This document shows positions 25,113 through 36,110 of a DNA stretch of 64,000 bases, piece by piece. The stretch's first letter is position 1. Each line of letters opens with the position of its first letter. The translations under genes and the position numbers were made by a program. Where the stretch lies: assembly GCF_017591425.1 (NCBI RefSeq), contig NW_024464918.1, forward strand, positions 25,696,001 through 25,760,000, given 5' to 3'. The notes beneath the pieces are model-generated. The model did not search any database and was not told where the DNA came from. It was given only the letters and a program-made list of their open reading frames with translations. This stretch comes from Ochotona curzoniae (Eukaryota; Chordata; Mammalia; Lagomorpha; Ochotonidae).

Positions 25113-26577
25113 CCTTTACTTCAATGTTCTCCTTTCTGAATGGAGGAAGACTGGACCCAACATGATAGTAGAGGTTAGATAATAAGGGATATTGAAAAGA
25201 AAAAAGGAAAAACAAGTGGAAAAAAAAAACAAGAAAGCTAATCACAGACAGTATCAAGTATACTCAGTAAGTAGCAGGCTCTGCCCCAAGATCACATACA
25301 TGAAGTCATGTACACCCATGAACAACCCAGTAGGCCATTCACTCCCTATCACTTCACTGAGAGCTCTGGGGCTCCAAAGCTCCACCATAATTTATCTCCA
25401 CCCTGCACTTTCAAAGGTGAAGATCCAGGAACACAGAAAACACAATGGAGATCTTCATTAAAGGTTTGGGGAAAACACAACATAAAAATGCCCAAAATTA
25501 ATTCAGTGAAGCTAATCCAGGACTGACAGTTACGCTCCTTCATTTTTACCTTGCATGCCAGGTGCCCCTGCTTACACAGGCAGCTTAAGAGTCCTTCTGA
25601 ATCTAATTTTTCAATGTCATATTTTCCCAATATTCTCTGCAAGTCAACCCTGCTTCTGAAATACAAAAAGGGTTTGTGACTGCTCAGATACAGAGAAGGA
25701 ATATAGACGCTAATAAGCTCCTCTACTATGGCTCAAGGCCAAGAAAGTCAGGAAGGAAAATTGGACGTGGAAGACGACAGGGGCACATTTGTGCATAACA
25801 CCTAACCCCACAGCCCCATTTACAATGCCAAAGCAGAGATCTTCAGCTTTCCACAACATCACCCACACGCAAACAGCGCACTGAAATACACCTCAAAGAG
25901 GAACAGGTAGGAGTGCTCGTTTACAAGAGACACTGGGTCAGCAGATTAGACACCACTGGAAAGTCATTTAAGCTAAACATAGAACCACAGCACTGATTCA
26001 GATCAGAGGATATCCTGGGAGTTAAAAGTATTTGATAAAAATTTTACTAAATATTTAAGTACCTCTAAAAGGAGAATAAAACTTCCCTCGAAGCTAGAAA
26101 CTAGAGGGTCAGGGCCTTTAGAAATCATTTCAACCAACAAGGCAAAAATAAGGTGAACAATCTCCTTTTTTTTTTTTTAATGACAAAGGCTAATTGCTTC
26201 CAAGGTTAGGTCATTAAAAGGCAACACAACATCCTCTTCAACTGCTAAAACATTCACTCTTGAAGTCTGTAGCTACCCCAAAGCCACCATGCCGTGAGGA
26301 AGCCCAAACAAAGCCATGTAGAGAGATCCAACAACAAGCTGACCAGGAGAGGGGGAACAGCCATCCTTGAACTGCTTTAGACCCTCTTCATTCCAGCTCT
26401 TGTCATCATGGAACTTCATGAGCAACCCCAAGGGCAAATCCTTGGAAAAAATGCCCCCTGAATTCCTGACCCACCAAAACTCCAAGAAACAACGAATTGG
26501 TGTGATTTTAAATATGACTACGTGTGGGAGCAACTTGCTTTGCAGTAGTAGACACCGGGAACATCAGAACTGTCAGC

Positions 26578-26828
26578 TGAGGATTGGTATGGTGGTGCAC
26601 CAGGTTCAGTAGCCACCTGCGATGCCAGCTTCCTACGTGAGCACCAGCTCCACTTCCACCGCAGTGTCTCACTAATGCCCCTGGGAAAGCAGTGCAAGAT
26701 AGCCTGGGAGACCCAGATGGAGTTTGAGGCTCCATCTACCCCAGCCATTGCAACTATGTAGGAAGTGAATCAGCAGATGTTAAGATCTCTCTCTGCTCTC
26801 TGTTTATCCCCCTTCTTTGCTACTCTGC
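26578..26828 (+). mobile_element. Old CSINE
   Basis: Head ggattggtatggtggtgcac, then ccagctccacttccaccgca, ctgggaaagcagtgcaagat, gggagacccagatggagttt and agtgaatcagcagatgttaa. The A-rich tail has been replaced by the TA/GA microsatellite that follows. Confidence 0.7.
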
Positions 26829-26829
26829 C

Positions 26830-26912
26830 ATATATAGATATAGATAGATAGATATTTATATATAAATATATTATATATATAGAGAGAGAGCAATATATAG
26901 AGAGCAAGCAAC

Positions 26913-26947
<35 letters not shown>
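26830..26947 (+). repeat. Compound TA/GATA/GA microsatellite
   Basis: Blocks of TA, GATA, TTTATA and GA repeats, including about 9 uninterrupted TA units and two GA runs. It follows the tail of a SINE, a common origin of microsatellites. Confidence 0.9.
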
Positions 26948-27280
26948 ACCATCAGCTGGCAGTTCTGTGTATATGGAGTTAGAATAACTTGAATCTAGTT
27001 CAAAAATTAGGTCATCCAAGATCTGGTAGCATCTGAAAACCCTGGACACACCAGACACTGTATTTGTGTAGAATGCATCAATCTTTCCTAATTATAATTC
27101 CTAACATAATTTACAACTAAAATTTTTTATCGTGATTATTCTTCAGGGCACACCGCCTATTGGAGCTATTGTCTAAAAATGCAGTGAAAGACTGGAGTTG
27201 TGAATTCACATGTGTATTATAATCAACATTCCCACATATTAGCCAAGCAAATCAAGCATGAAATTAGAACATGAACTCAC

Positions 27281-27381
27281 CCCTTTTCCTCCTGATTTCT
27301 GGTCAAATGGGACCATGCTGATTTGCTTGGAATCCCGCTGATACGTGCAATAGTGCTTCACCCAAGAGGTTCCAAAGTGAC
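27281..27381 (-). CDS. ARHGAP26: ARHGAP26 coding exon, PH domain (about residues 278-311)
   Basis: A 101-nt exon. Its first two bases complete Arg278, then 33 codons encode HFGTSWVKHYCTYQRDSKQI and SMVPFDQKSGGKG, ending in phase 0 at GGG|GTGAGT. The acceptor is TTGCAG. SWVKHYCTY is PH beta-strand 2, the usual W-x-K-x-Y/F pattern, and the basic residues flanking it form the phosphoinositide-binding loop region. Ser299 replaces the Thr remembered for human. The SGGKGGED loop continues in the exon at 21454-21548. Confidence 0.96.
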
Positions 27382-29470
27382 CTGCAAGGAAACAGTTTAT
27401 GTGAAACATTTACGCTTGCCCAGGGTGTGCTGCATCTCATTAACACACACAGCAGCACTCACCCGCTCTCAAACTGTGTTAGGGGCCACATGTGCTCCAC
27501 ACAAGCTGGACTGACACGGGCAGAAATCCGATCCCACAAGCTGGAAAGTGAACCAACCTAGGCTTTTCTCTTAGGGACCAAAAGAAGTCTGCTTTCCATT
27601 CATGCAGCCAATCTTAAAATATAAGGGAAGAAGAGGTTCCCTGGGGGAGATTCAGTCACATTCCCATCATGAATCTCCATCTGATATTTCTGCTGTGTTC
27701 CCTGACAAGAGTAGGATGACTGAGGAATGGACACAGAAAGCCTTCTCCAAGCGCCGTCACCATTCCCATCTGCTGCGATGACATCATGCATCCCACACAG
27801 CTGCTCAGCGACTCTGCACAGGAACTCAGGGGCGCTGACCTACTTCCAAACCCCCTCACTGCTGCTTTAGCAAAGCTCAAGAAGACCAGAAAAGCAGACC
27901 AGGAAACCTCAGAGATGCAGAACGGAAGTGAGAACAATCGCCCAGGTGGAAACTCGGGCATCTGTCCTTCAAAAGGATCGCAGAGGAAAGAGGGAAATGC
28001 CAGGAAGCCAGGTTCTGACAACAGCTCTGATTTTACTCAGAGCTTTGTTGATTATTTAACAGAAAAGTTCAGCCCAAAAGGACTTCAATCAGTGTTAGTT
28101 CTGAATGCTTTCAGAGATCCTATAGCAGAAATGATTCAATTTTTTTAAATTAGCTTTAGCATACCTGACATCATTACTAATGGCAAAACTGCTAAGTACA
28201 AGTATCCGATGTCATTTAACACACTTTGGCAGTACAGCGTTTCCACTGAGGCAACAAGGACAAATGCAATTAACAATCATCCATTATGGTTTCTTCCTGG
28301 CTTGTGTGACAACACAGGGATTCCAAAAGTGCAGAAGCATGGACAAATTGAGTGTCAGGATAAATGAAGGGAAGTAACGGATTACAGCTAAGTGAATAAA
28401 ACAGAAATACAGAAGTCCACAGAGACAAGAGGAAAATGGACAGATGGCTGGGTGAGTGGACAGACTGACAGCAGGACAAGGAAGGAAGAGGAGAAAGGAT
28501 GACATTTCCCAAGGTACATGAAATGGTTACTTTTAAATGTGGAGAGAGTAACACAAAGACTATCAAAGGACACTACAGCTTTGGGGGAGTAAGGGAGGGT
28601 GTTGTAAAATCTGATAAGGAGAGTCATGTGACCTTAAGCATCAACCTACAGATGGCTGTTTAATTACAAGGGCAAAATCATGGCTATACCATGGTATTAA
28701 CTCACATCATCACTCAGAAGCAGATAAAACACCATTTGCATCAGACCACTGCCCCCAGAGACAAAACACAGCACTGCTCAAGTGAGATTTGAGCAGGGAC
28801 ACAGAACCTCATGTAATCATGAGTCCTTGCTGATGAAAGCTCTACAGAGAGTCTGGCCTGTCACGAAAGGCAAAGAAAAGCTACAGAACCATTCCTGAAG
28901 TCATGGCAACGAGATGCAGCAAGCATATGAGGTAGCTTAGGAAAGCAAACTGCTTCCTAAGAGTCCCAGGAGCCTTACTGGGACAACCAGCCAAACCAGA
29001 ATATTGACTGGAGTTAGGATTACTAATATTATTACATAGTATTATATAGTATTATAAACGATCAGCTCCCTCGACGGGGTTACACAAAAGAATAGTTTCT
29101 TAGAGAATACGCATTAAAGAAGCATGGCTTTTTTTTTTTAGTTGGAAAGTCAGATACACAGAGAGGAAGATCTTCTATCTGAAGATTTATTCCCCAAGTG
29201 GTTGCAACAGCTGGAGCTAAGCTGATTGGAATCCAGGAGCCAGGAACTTCTTCCAGGTCTCCCATACAGGTGCAAAGTCACAAGGCTTTGGACCGTCGAC
29301 TGCTTTTCCAGGCCACAAGCTGGATGGGAAGTGGGGTGTCCGGGGTTAGAACTAGCGCCCATATGGGATCCCAGCGCATGCAAGGCAAGGGCTTTAGCCA
29401 CTAGGCCACCACACCGGGCCCCATGAGTAGAAGGCCTAAGGCTCACCAAGTCGCTCATCCAAGTACTTAC
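27382..29470 (-). other. 2.1-kb intron
   Basis: A short intron between two PH exons. The only interspersed repeat recognised is the SINE at 29129-29421. Bases 27386-29125 look unique. The strand opposite to the gene has a 121-codon open frame at 27786-28148, discussed as a finding. A short ATTA-rich run lies at 29024-29057. Confidence 0.85.
29129..29421 (-). mobile_element. CSINE 50 nt from a splice donor
   Basis: T tail at 29129-29139, then gttggaaagtcagatacaca and gaggaagatcttctatctga, gaccgtcgactgcttttcca, CCCATATGGGATCCCAGCG and the complement of the A box ending in ccgggccc. Minus orientation means sense to ARHGAP26 transcription; its 5' end is only 49 bp beyond the exon 29471-29600 donor. 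Confidence 0.9.
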
Positions 29471-29600
29471 GCTTCTCTTGCACGTACAGGTACCCTTCCA
29501 TGGTGTATGGACTGATGGTCTTGTGCTCAAGTGGATTCTCCTTCATCTTCCTCATCAGCGATTCCACTTCTGACCTAGTACCTTCAAAGCGATTTCTTGT
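29471..29600 (-). CDS. ARHGAP26: ARHGAP26 coding exon, end of BAR and start of PH (about residues 235-278)
   Basis: A 130-nt exon starting in phase 0 with [16 protein letters not shown] and ending with [13 protein letters not shown] plus the first base of an Arg codon. The acceptor is TTCCAG and the donor is GAAGC|GTAAGT. It spans the BAR-PH junction: the [13 protein letters not shown] helix closes the BAR domain, and [10 protein letters not shown] is PH beta-strand 1, which in this family immediately follows the BAR domain. Residue 251 is Arg rather than the Lys remembered for human, a conservative change. A SINE in the same orientation as transcription begins only about 50 nt after the donor. 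Confidence 0.96.
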
Positions 29601-30950
29601 CTGGAATCAGAGAACAGGATTTTTTCAAATCACAGTGATGACATGGCAGAGTAGTCATTAAAAAGCTCAGTATAACATAATCTTTGGATCCAAAACCGGA
29701 CAATGGACATTTGGCCCTCCAGGAACTGGGCAAATGCTCATTCCTGAGGTGCATGCTTACAGGTTCAAGTCCTAGGCCAGAATGACTCTCAAACTCTACT
29801 GACCATCAAAGCCATCGAGGGCAACTTAAAGAAAACACAAATGCCTGTACCTCAAGACCTGGCTCCCAAGAGATCAAGTTACTATCTTTAAAGCTAGAAA
29901 TCAGAGTTTTAAATAAATGGCCCAGGAGATTTTGGTTCAGAAGGGCCAGGGGCCTGTAGGTGCCTCATGCACTCAAAGCCATGTCTGCCCTGGACTAACC
30001 TACATCTGGTAACTGGTCAAGGTGAGGGAGAAGCAGGGAAGGGCCAGAGCCCTGGCTTCCATTCAAGCCCACTCTGAAGGCCCACGCCAGCTCTGGATCC
30101 CTAGGAGGCCTCACCAACTGGACACCCGCATCCGGGCCCAGCTGCTCCTGTCTCACTGTCACCAGCACAAGTGCTGCACTGACATCTCTGTTTAAGATTC
30201 AGCACAGGGAGGAAGCTGAGGAAAACCTTGCTTCTGAACCCTCTCAGGACACTCTGTGACTTCCTATTGTACTCTAACATGGCACAGGGAACACGGCAGT
30301 TTCAGGTTCCTAACATCCATGCCACACAACCCTATGCACGTAGCCAGGTTGCTTCCCAAACAGCCTGAAACAAAGAAAAGAACTGGGTTCAGGTGTGCAG
30401 TTAAAAGGGGCACTCGAGTCTCCCCCAGAAAAACTGCTCTTAAAAGCCCCCAAAGCCATGCACAGGATTCTGTGCCCCAAGAATCCCTGCATATAAAACT
30501 GGGGAAAGGAGGCTGGGGGTGAAGGGCACAGCCGAGGGCTCCTGTGAGCCTTCTCACGAGACGGATCAGGACACATCCTTCAAGCAGGAGGTCAGCATGC
30601 ATGCCCCCGCCCCCATCTTCTGAACACACTTTGCAAAACATCACAGAGCCAGGTAGCCAGAGGCACAGAGAGAGAGGCTGGGCTGGGCGGGACTTGCATC
30701 ACCAAAAGGAAATCCTGACTCTGATGCTACAGATTTCAAACAGAATAGGCAGCAGCCACTTCAGAGAACATAAACAGGGCTTTGAACTAACCAGGAGTCT
30801 GATCTAGGGCTACCTCCCAACACCTGCCCCTGCTGCCCTCTGCATTAGAGCAACACCCACCCTGGTCCCCTGAATTCCAACCCACGCAGGTGGGCTCCCT
30901 GGCAACAAGTCCCATGTGATTTTTCCTTTCCCAGCACCAAGCACACTCAC
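29601..30950 (-). other. 1.35-kb intron
   Basis: The shortest intron in the window. It holds a possible hAT/MER5-like fossil at about 29780-29955 and otherwise unique, moderately GC-rich sequence from 29960 to 30950, in which nothing further was recognised. Confidence 0.85.
29780..29955 (+). repeat. Possible MER5-like fossil
   Basis: Has ctctcaaactctactgacca then tcagagttttaaataaatgg and aggagattttggttcagaa, resembling a short hAT-Charlie element. Weak by eye. Confidence 0.35.
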
Positions 30951-31055
30951 GTTCTGGATGCTGATGGTCAGCTGCGTCTTGAAGTCACCAAAATCCTTGG
31001 CCAGCTCATAACCGTGGTGGTAGAAAGTGAAGAGGCCCTGCAGGAAGGCCAGCAG
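30951..31055 (-). CDS. ARHGAP26: ARHGAP26 coding exon, BAR domain (about residues 200-234)
   Basis: A 105-nt phase 0-0 exon encoding 35 residues, [20 protein letters not shown] then [15 protein letters not shown]. The acceptor is TTCCAG and the donor is AAC|GTGAGT. The aromatic-rich [11 protein letters not shown] segment is a conserved BAR dimer-interface stretch in GRAF proteins. It is followed after a short 1350-bp intron by the exon encoding the end of the BAR domain. Confidence 0.96.
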
Positions 31056-31214
31056 CTGGAAAGGAGGAGCATAGGCAGGTGAGGCAGGCAGGCTGAAGCG
31101 GGGGCACTGTGTGGGTGCCTGAGGTCCCAATATAGCTGTGGAAGTTGAGTGATTATTCTCTGGCTTATTAAAAATAATTTTATCTCAGCTATCTGCCGTT
31201 TCCTCTCATTTTTG

Positions 31215-31503
31215 TGTGTGTGTTTGATTTATTTGTTTCGAAGAGCTACAGAGACAGAGGGCGAGAGAGAGGGCTCCCATCCACTGGTTCACTCCCTAGA
31301 TGGCTAGAACATCCAGTTGGTCCAGCCTAACGCCAGGAACTGGAGCTTCATCAATGTCTTCCACATGTGAGCAGGGGCCCAAGCACTTGGTTTTCCTAGG
31401 CCGTTAGTTGGGTTGGAAGTGGAGCAGCCAGGACACAACTGACATCCACATGGCATGCTGGTGTCACGGATAGGGGCTTTACCTGCCGTAACCCAGTGTT
31501 GGC
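31215..31503 (-). mobile_element. Old CSINE, minus orientation
   Basis: Begins gatttatttgtttcgaagag, then gggcgagagagagggctccc, ccactggttcactccctaga, and ends ggataggggctttacctgcc. A tandem repeat of agtgttggcc (two copies, 31496-31515) lies at its head. Confidence 0.7.
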
Positions 31504-31642
31504 CAGTGTTGGCCAGCTGCAGTCCCACTCACACACTCACTCTACAGTGTCCTCTCACAGCAATGGTAGGCACCATTCTCCCTGAGCTCAGAAGAACCTG
31601 CCTTAGGGCTGAGTCACATAACCATCTAGTGTATTAGAGTTT

Positions 31643-31896
31643 TGGGGGCTGGCATTTGGTGCAGCAGATTCACCCATCAGGCTGCCCTACTTCCAAAGCA
31701 ACTCCATACTAAAGGACTTGCAAGCAACGGAAGATGGCCCAGGTGCTTGGACCCCTGCCTCCTCTTTGGGAGACCTGGAAAGAGCTGCAGCCTCCCAGCT
31801 TTGGCTGGTCTCAGCACAGGCCACTGCAATCATTGGGGAGTGAATAAATGGATGGAATATTTAACTCTGCCTTTCAAATAACTAAAATCTTTTTAT
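31643..31896 (+). mobile_element. Old CSINE
   Basis: Starts gggggctggcatttggtgca, lacks a clear B box, then has agatggcccaggtgcttgga, gggagacctggaaagagctg, and ends tttcaaataactaaaatctt. Followed within 5 bp by an opposite-strand SINE. Confidence 0.7.
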
Positions 31897-31898
31897 AA

Positions 31899-32010
31899 GG
31901 AAGATTTATTTTATTTTTATTGGAAAGTCAGATACACAGAGAAGGAGAAACAGAGAGGAAGATTTTCTGTCTGCTGATTCACTCTCCAAATGGCCAGAAG
32001 ATCGTTTGGT
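31899..32010 (-). mobile_element. CSINE 3' part, minus orientation
   Basis: Tail gaagatttattttattttta followed by ttggaaagtcagatacacag and gaggaagattttctgtctgc. Only the 3' third remains. It forms a tail-to-tail pair with the element at 31643-31896. Confidence 0.75.
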
Positions 32011-32124
32011 CTGCAGCCAACACCCAGTACCCCAGCAATTCAGCACAATACATTTCCTGCTGGTTTTCTTTCTGCTTGTAAGCAACCAAATGCTGCTCGT
32101 AAAGATTAAGAGTCACGTCATCCC

Positions 32125-32230
32125 AGCTCAATTATCTACGAAATATGGCCTTGGACAAATCTACATATTCCCATTTCTTCATCTGAAAATAGGAATAAAA
32201 ACAGCACCTAAACTTAAGAGATGTTAGCAA
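32125..32230 (-). repeat. MIR-like fragment
   Basis: Reads ccttggacaaatctacatat, cccatttcttcatctgaaaa and taggaataaaaacagcacct, a MIR in reverse orientation. Confidence 0.6.
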
Positions 32231-32314
32231 ACTGAGTGTGCAACTCAGGAAAACAATATGTTTTGGTTTCAGTTGAGACCATCAATTGCTACTTCATGTA
32301 CTCACTCTGAACAA

Positions 32315-32455
32315 ACCTAGGCCAGTGGCTTCAACTCTGATGTACAACAGAACCATTTTGGGGCTTACCGAAATGCAGATTCTCAGGCCCCAACTTTTCA
32401 TGTCTGGGTAGAGCTGGAGAATCTACAGCTCTCTCTTGAAAAACCACTGATTTCA
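32315..32455 (+). repeat. MER5A-like hAT fossil
   Basis: Contains acaacagaaccattttgggg, aaatgcagattctcaggccc and aaaaccactgatttcaaggt, the order of a MER5A-type element. Confidence 0.5.
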
Positions 32456-32659
32456 AGGTGTCTTTACCGCTGTGTGAAGACAGCAGTGCCGTTGATCCAA
32501 GATCCCCAAACAGACTACTAAACCATAGTTAGTACCAAACCATGTATGTTTTCTTCCTACACAATATATCTACAACAAAGTTTGATTAAGAAGGCACAGT
32601 AACATTAACAAAAATAAATAATAAGAAAATAGAACAATTACAAGGGACTTCAAAATGTT

Positions 32660-32979
32660 TGTGACTGTTGTGGCACAGTAAGCTAAGCCACGACTGGGAA
32701 GCAGCCATCTCAAATGGGAGGACTGGTTTGATACTTGGAGGTTCCACTTCTGATTCGGTAATGAGCCTTGGAACACTGCAGATCATGACCCAAATCCCTG
32801 GGTCCTTGACACCCACATGGGAGACCCAGATGGATTCCAGGCTCCTGGGTTTGGTCTGGCCCCATCTGGCTGTTGCGGCTATTTAGGGGGTGAACTGGTG
32901 GATGCGGTATCCCTCTTGCTCTGTCTCCCCTCCCTTACTCTGCCTTCCAAACAAATAAATCTTAACAAAAAAAAAAAAG
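32660..32979 (+). mobile_element. Old CSINE
   Basis: Head gactgttgtggcacagtaag, then gggagacccagatggattcc, aggctcctgggtttggtctg, gtgaactggtggatgcggta and caaacaaataaatcttaaca followed by poly(A). Confidence 0.8.
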
Positions 32980-32983
32980 ACAG

Positions 32984-33245
32984 TAGGGTCAGGCACTAGA
33001 GCACTGGTCAAGATACCTCTTGGGATGCCCACATACGAAGGTACTGGGGTTCCAGCTGCTCTCCTGAGTTCAGCTTCCTGATGACCCACTCTCCGTGATA
33101 AAGCAGGTGACCGCTCAAGCCACAGGGCCCCTGTCACACAGGCCAGAGATTACACTGAGCTTATGGTTCCCAACTGCTACAAGCATCTGGGGAAATGAAC
33201 CAGTGGACAGGGGATGTCTCTATTGTTCAAATAGGTAAGTAAATA
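32984..33245 (+). mobile_element. Old CSINE, tandem neighbour
   Basis: Head gggtcaggcactagagcact, ggatgcccacatacgaaggt, gttccagctgctctcctgag and an end at ttgttcaaataggtaagtaa. Directly after the poly(A) of the previous SINE. Confidence 0.55.
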
Positions 33246-33659
33246 TAGACAACAATTAAAGACAATATGCACTTTCCAAGACTCCTCCTCCTGTAGCAAC
33301 ATACTGATATGAGTTACATGAACACAGGCTGTGTGTGCGCGTGCGCACATGTGTGTGTCATAGTATCTTACTCGACTGTCTTCACCCTTCTCATGATGAT
33401 ATGAAATGATGCCATGCCTATGTGACAAGGAGAAGGGAGCTGAGTGCCAGAGCCACTGTGACAGTATCGTAGCACTCCCAGGAAAAGGTTACTTTAACAC
33501 AAGCACTGAGATACCACGACAATGGACCTAATAACCCCGATGGTCCCTAAGTGACTAGCACACAAACGGCATATACAGTGTGGCTATGCTGGACATCGGG
33601 GCGCCATAAGATCACATTGTGCTCTGTCAATGCTCATATTTATAAGGGAGATGTACTGT

Positions 33660-33775
33660 TCTCCCTTTTTAAAAGTGGAGAGAATGAAGCTGAGAGAAAT
33701 ACCTTGCCCACAAATACAGAGCTAGTGAATGGCTGGGCTGGGATTTAAACCCAGGCAACCTAGCACTATGGGCCC
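33660..33775 (+). repeat. MIR-like fragment
   Basis: Contains aatgaagctgagagaaatac, cttgcccacaaatacagagc, tagtgaatggctgggctggg and atttaaacccaggcaacct, a clear MIR 3' half. Confidence 0.7.
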
Positions 33776-34399
33776 TGAAAGTAGAAATGCCCTGAGACAC
33801 TGCACGCTGCAACAGAGTGTCAGAAAACGGAACAGTAACTCCTTGAAGATTCATTTCACAAAGAAAAAATAGCCTGAGAAGGGCTGAGAAATAAGCAACA
33901 ATTACATATGAAGCTTGGGGGTCTTCACTCAGCAACGGCCAACAGATGCAGTAACTGACACATCAGGTGGGCCCACTAGAGAGCAAAGGGGATAACCCAA
34001 AAAGCTCCCATCACCAAAGCTCTCGGAAGAGCCAATTCAAATAAAGCTCACCAAAAGCCGGCAATGACAGAATAACACCAATCACTGAGAATGTCAAAAT
34101 TGCTTAATTGGCACTGTTCTTCCCTTCTAGACGCTCTAGTGAGAGCAAATAAAAAGGACGCAAAAGACTAACTGAATGTGGCGGCACTGGAATTCCTGCC
34201 CTGACCACAGGTCACAAGTTCTCACTATACACTTGACCGACAAGCCGACTTTCACACTCCCGTGCCCCAGTCTGGGAAATTCCTGAACTGGCTAACATGC
34301 AGCAGAAGGTGGGGACTCTGACCGGAACCACAGACAGACAGGAAGCTGGCTCTAAGGTTTCTGAGACAAGAGATATTAGAATGTTAAAAATAAAACTCT

Positions 34400-34735
34400 T
34401 AGAGTCAGTGTTCTGACATGATAGGTTAAGCTGCTATCTGTGGTGCTAGCATTCCATATGGGCACTGGCTAAGTCCTCGCAGCTCCACTTCCAATCCAAT
34501 TCCCTGCTAATGTACCTGAGAAAGCACTGGAAGATGGCCCAAGTACTTAGGCCCCTGCACCCACATGGCAGACCAGAAGGAAGTGCCAGGCTCCTGACTT
34601 GAACCTGGTCCAGCTCCAGCCACTGTGCTCACTTGGAGAATGAACCACTGTAGACATTTGGGGATGGAAGAGTTCTAGCTCTCTCTCTCTCTCCTCTCTG
34701 CAAATTGCTTTTCAAATAAACTAAAAATTAAAAAA
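34400..34735 (+). mobile_element. Old CSINE
   Basis: Head agtgttctgacatgataggt, aagctgctatctgtggtgct, CATTCCATATGGGCACTGG, then agatggcccaagtacttagg, and a CTCTCTC run followed by caaataaact tail. Confidence 0.8.
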
Positions 34736-34750
34736 TTTGAAGTTAAAATA

Positions 34751-35062
34751 TGGGCCTGGCGCAATGGCCTGTGGCTAAAGTCCTTGCCTTGAATATGCTG
34801 GGATCCCATATGGGTGCTGGTTCTAATCCCGAAAGCCCCACTTCCCATCCAGCTCCCTGCTTGTGGCCTGGGAAAGCAGTTGAGGACAGCCCAAAGTCTT
34901 GGGATCCTGCACACACATGGGAGACCCAGAGCAAGTTCCTGGCTCCTGACTTCAGATGGGCACAGGTTCGGCAATTGCCGTCACTTGGGAAGTGAATCAA
35001 TGGATGGAAGATCTTCCTCTCCATCTCTCCTCCTCTCTATCTGACTTTGCAAAAAAAAAAAA
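34751..35062 (+). mobile_element. CSINE, full length
   Basis: gggcctggcgcaatggcctg (A box), gatcccatatgggtgctggt, gttctaatcccg (B box), gggaaagcagttgaggacag, gggagacccagagcaagttc, ggatggaagatcttcctctc and a poly(A) tail. Confidence 0.9.
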
Positions 35063-35227
35063 TTCAAAATTAAAATTAAAACTAAGTTTTTATTTCTTAC
35101 CATTAAGCCTTTTAAGTTTGAAGTAGTTTTAAAAGCAACAATACTAGCCATTTTACTCCATCCCTAAAAAGACAGGATGTCCTATAAATTTAAATCAATG
35201 CAATCTTTTTCACTACTGTTTCTGTGA

Positions 35228-35520
35228 AAGATTTACTTGAAAGGCACAGTGACAGAGAAGGAAGGATAGAAAGAGATCATCCATCTGTCTCACTCATTCC
35301 TCAAACGGCCACCAATGGCCAGACTCAAGTCAAGAGCCAGGAACTCCATCTCTGATTCCATATCGGTGGCAAGTCCTTGGCCATCTTCTGCTGCTTTCCC
35401 AAGCACATTAGTAGGGAGCTGGATTGGAAGTGGAGCAGCTGGGACTCGAACCAGTGCCCCAACATGGGCTGACAGTGCTGAAAGCAGTGGCCTAACTCGC
35501 CATGCCACAGCGCCAGTCCC
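35228..35520 (-). mobile_element. CSINE, minus orientation
   Basis: Starts aagatttacttgaaaggcac, then atggccagactcaagtcaag, ggaagtggagcagctgggac, tcgaaccagtgccccaacat, and ends with gccatgccacagcgccagtc. Inverted relative to 34751-35062. Confidence 0.8.
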
Positions 35521-36110
35521 TTTTACAGCATTCTTTTCAATAACCTTCCACCTCTTGGCGCCAGCCACCTTGACTGCACTTGGCCTTCAGGATCACGAAG
35601 ATCTGCATGTCCTGTTTCAATTTTTTGGAAAGCTTCATCATCTTGATCCTATTTGTTTAAAATTTCCACCAAAAGTTCCGCTGTAGTCTGTAGCTGCTCT
35701 GGGCACGATAGCTTTGGCACCCATGGAGTGGAAAATGTGTCACGCTTTTTCAGTCACAACTGTGTGAGCTCAACCAGCTGAGAGCCTGTGGTGTTGGCCA
35801 TTGTCTCTCCCGTCAAACGTTGATCCTTTTCCATTCACACATGAACTGGATTAATGCTTCTTTTGCAGTGTGCTGCGCAGGCTTCGTCTTTCACTTCTTC
35901 TCACCCCTTCCTATAATGCAGTATCCATTTATAAACGGCAGTTATTCCATAAACTTGTCAGAAGGCACTGATTTCCACACGCTTTTATCCAAGCTTCCCT
36001 ATCACTCTGACATTTCTTCTCACTTCAATTCTAAGAATTCTATTCCTCTGATACGGCTATCTGGAAACCAGTGTTTCACATAGAACCTCAAGGTAGCTCC
36101 TTTTCTGACA
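35521..36110 (-). other. Unassigned stretch, possible retrocopy fossil
   Basis: Read on the minus strand this gives gene-like codon runs broken by stops and frame changes, for example LKQDMQIFVILKAKCSQ near 35600 and AKRWKVIEKNAVK at 35520-35560 in another frame. No parent gene was recognised and no poly(A) is visible because a SINE abuts the 3' side. It could equally be chance. Confidence 0.2.

Larger units (their letters stand above)
21549..27280 (-). other. 5.7-kb intron
   Basis: This intron carries an L1 3'-end fragment (22140-22405), three old SINEs, MIR-like pieces and a TA/GA microsatellite. Nothing recognisable was seen in 21560-22130, 22740-24380 or 25120-26570, apart from A-rich runs at 23539-23551 and 25198-25230 and a T run at 26166-26179. 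Confidence 0.8.

Noticed and set aside
26830..26947. CRISPR-like or operator-like repeats
   Set aside because: These are simple TA/GA microsatellites in a mammalian genome, without spaced direct repeats.
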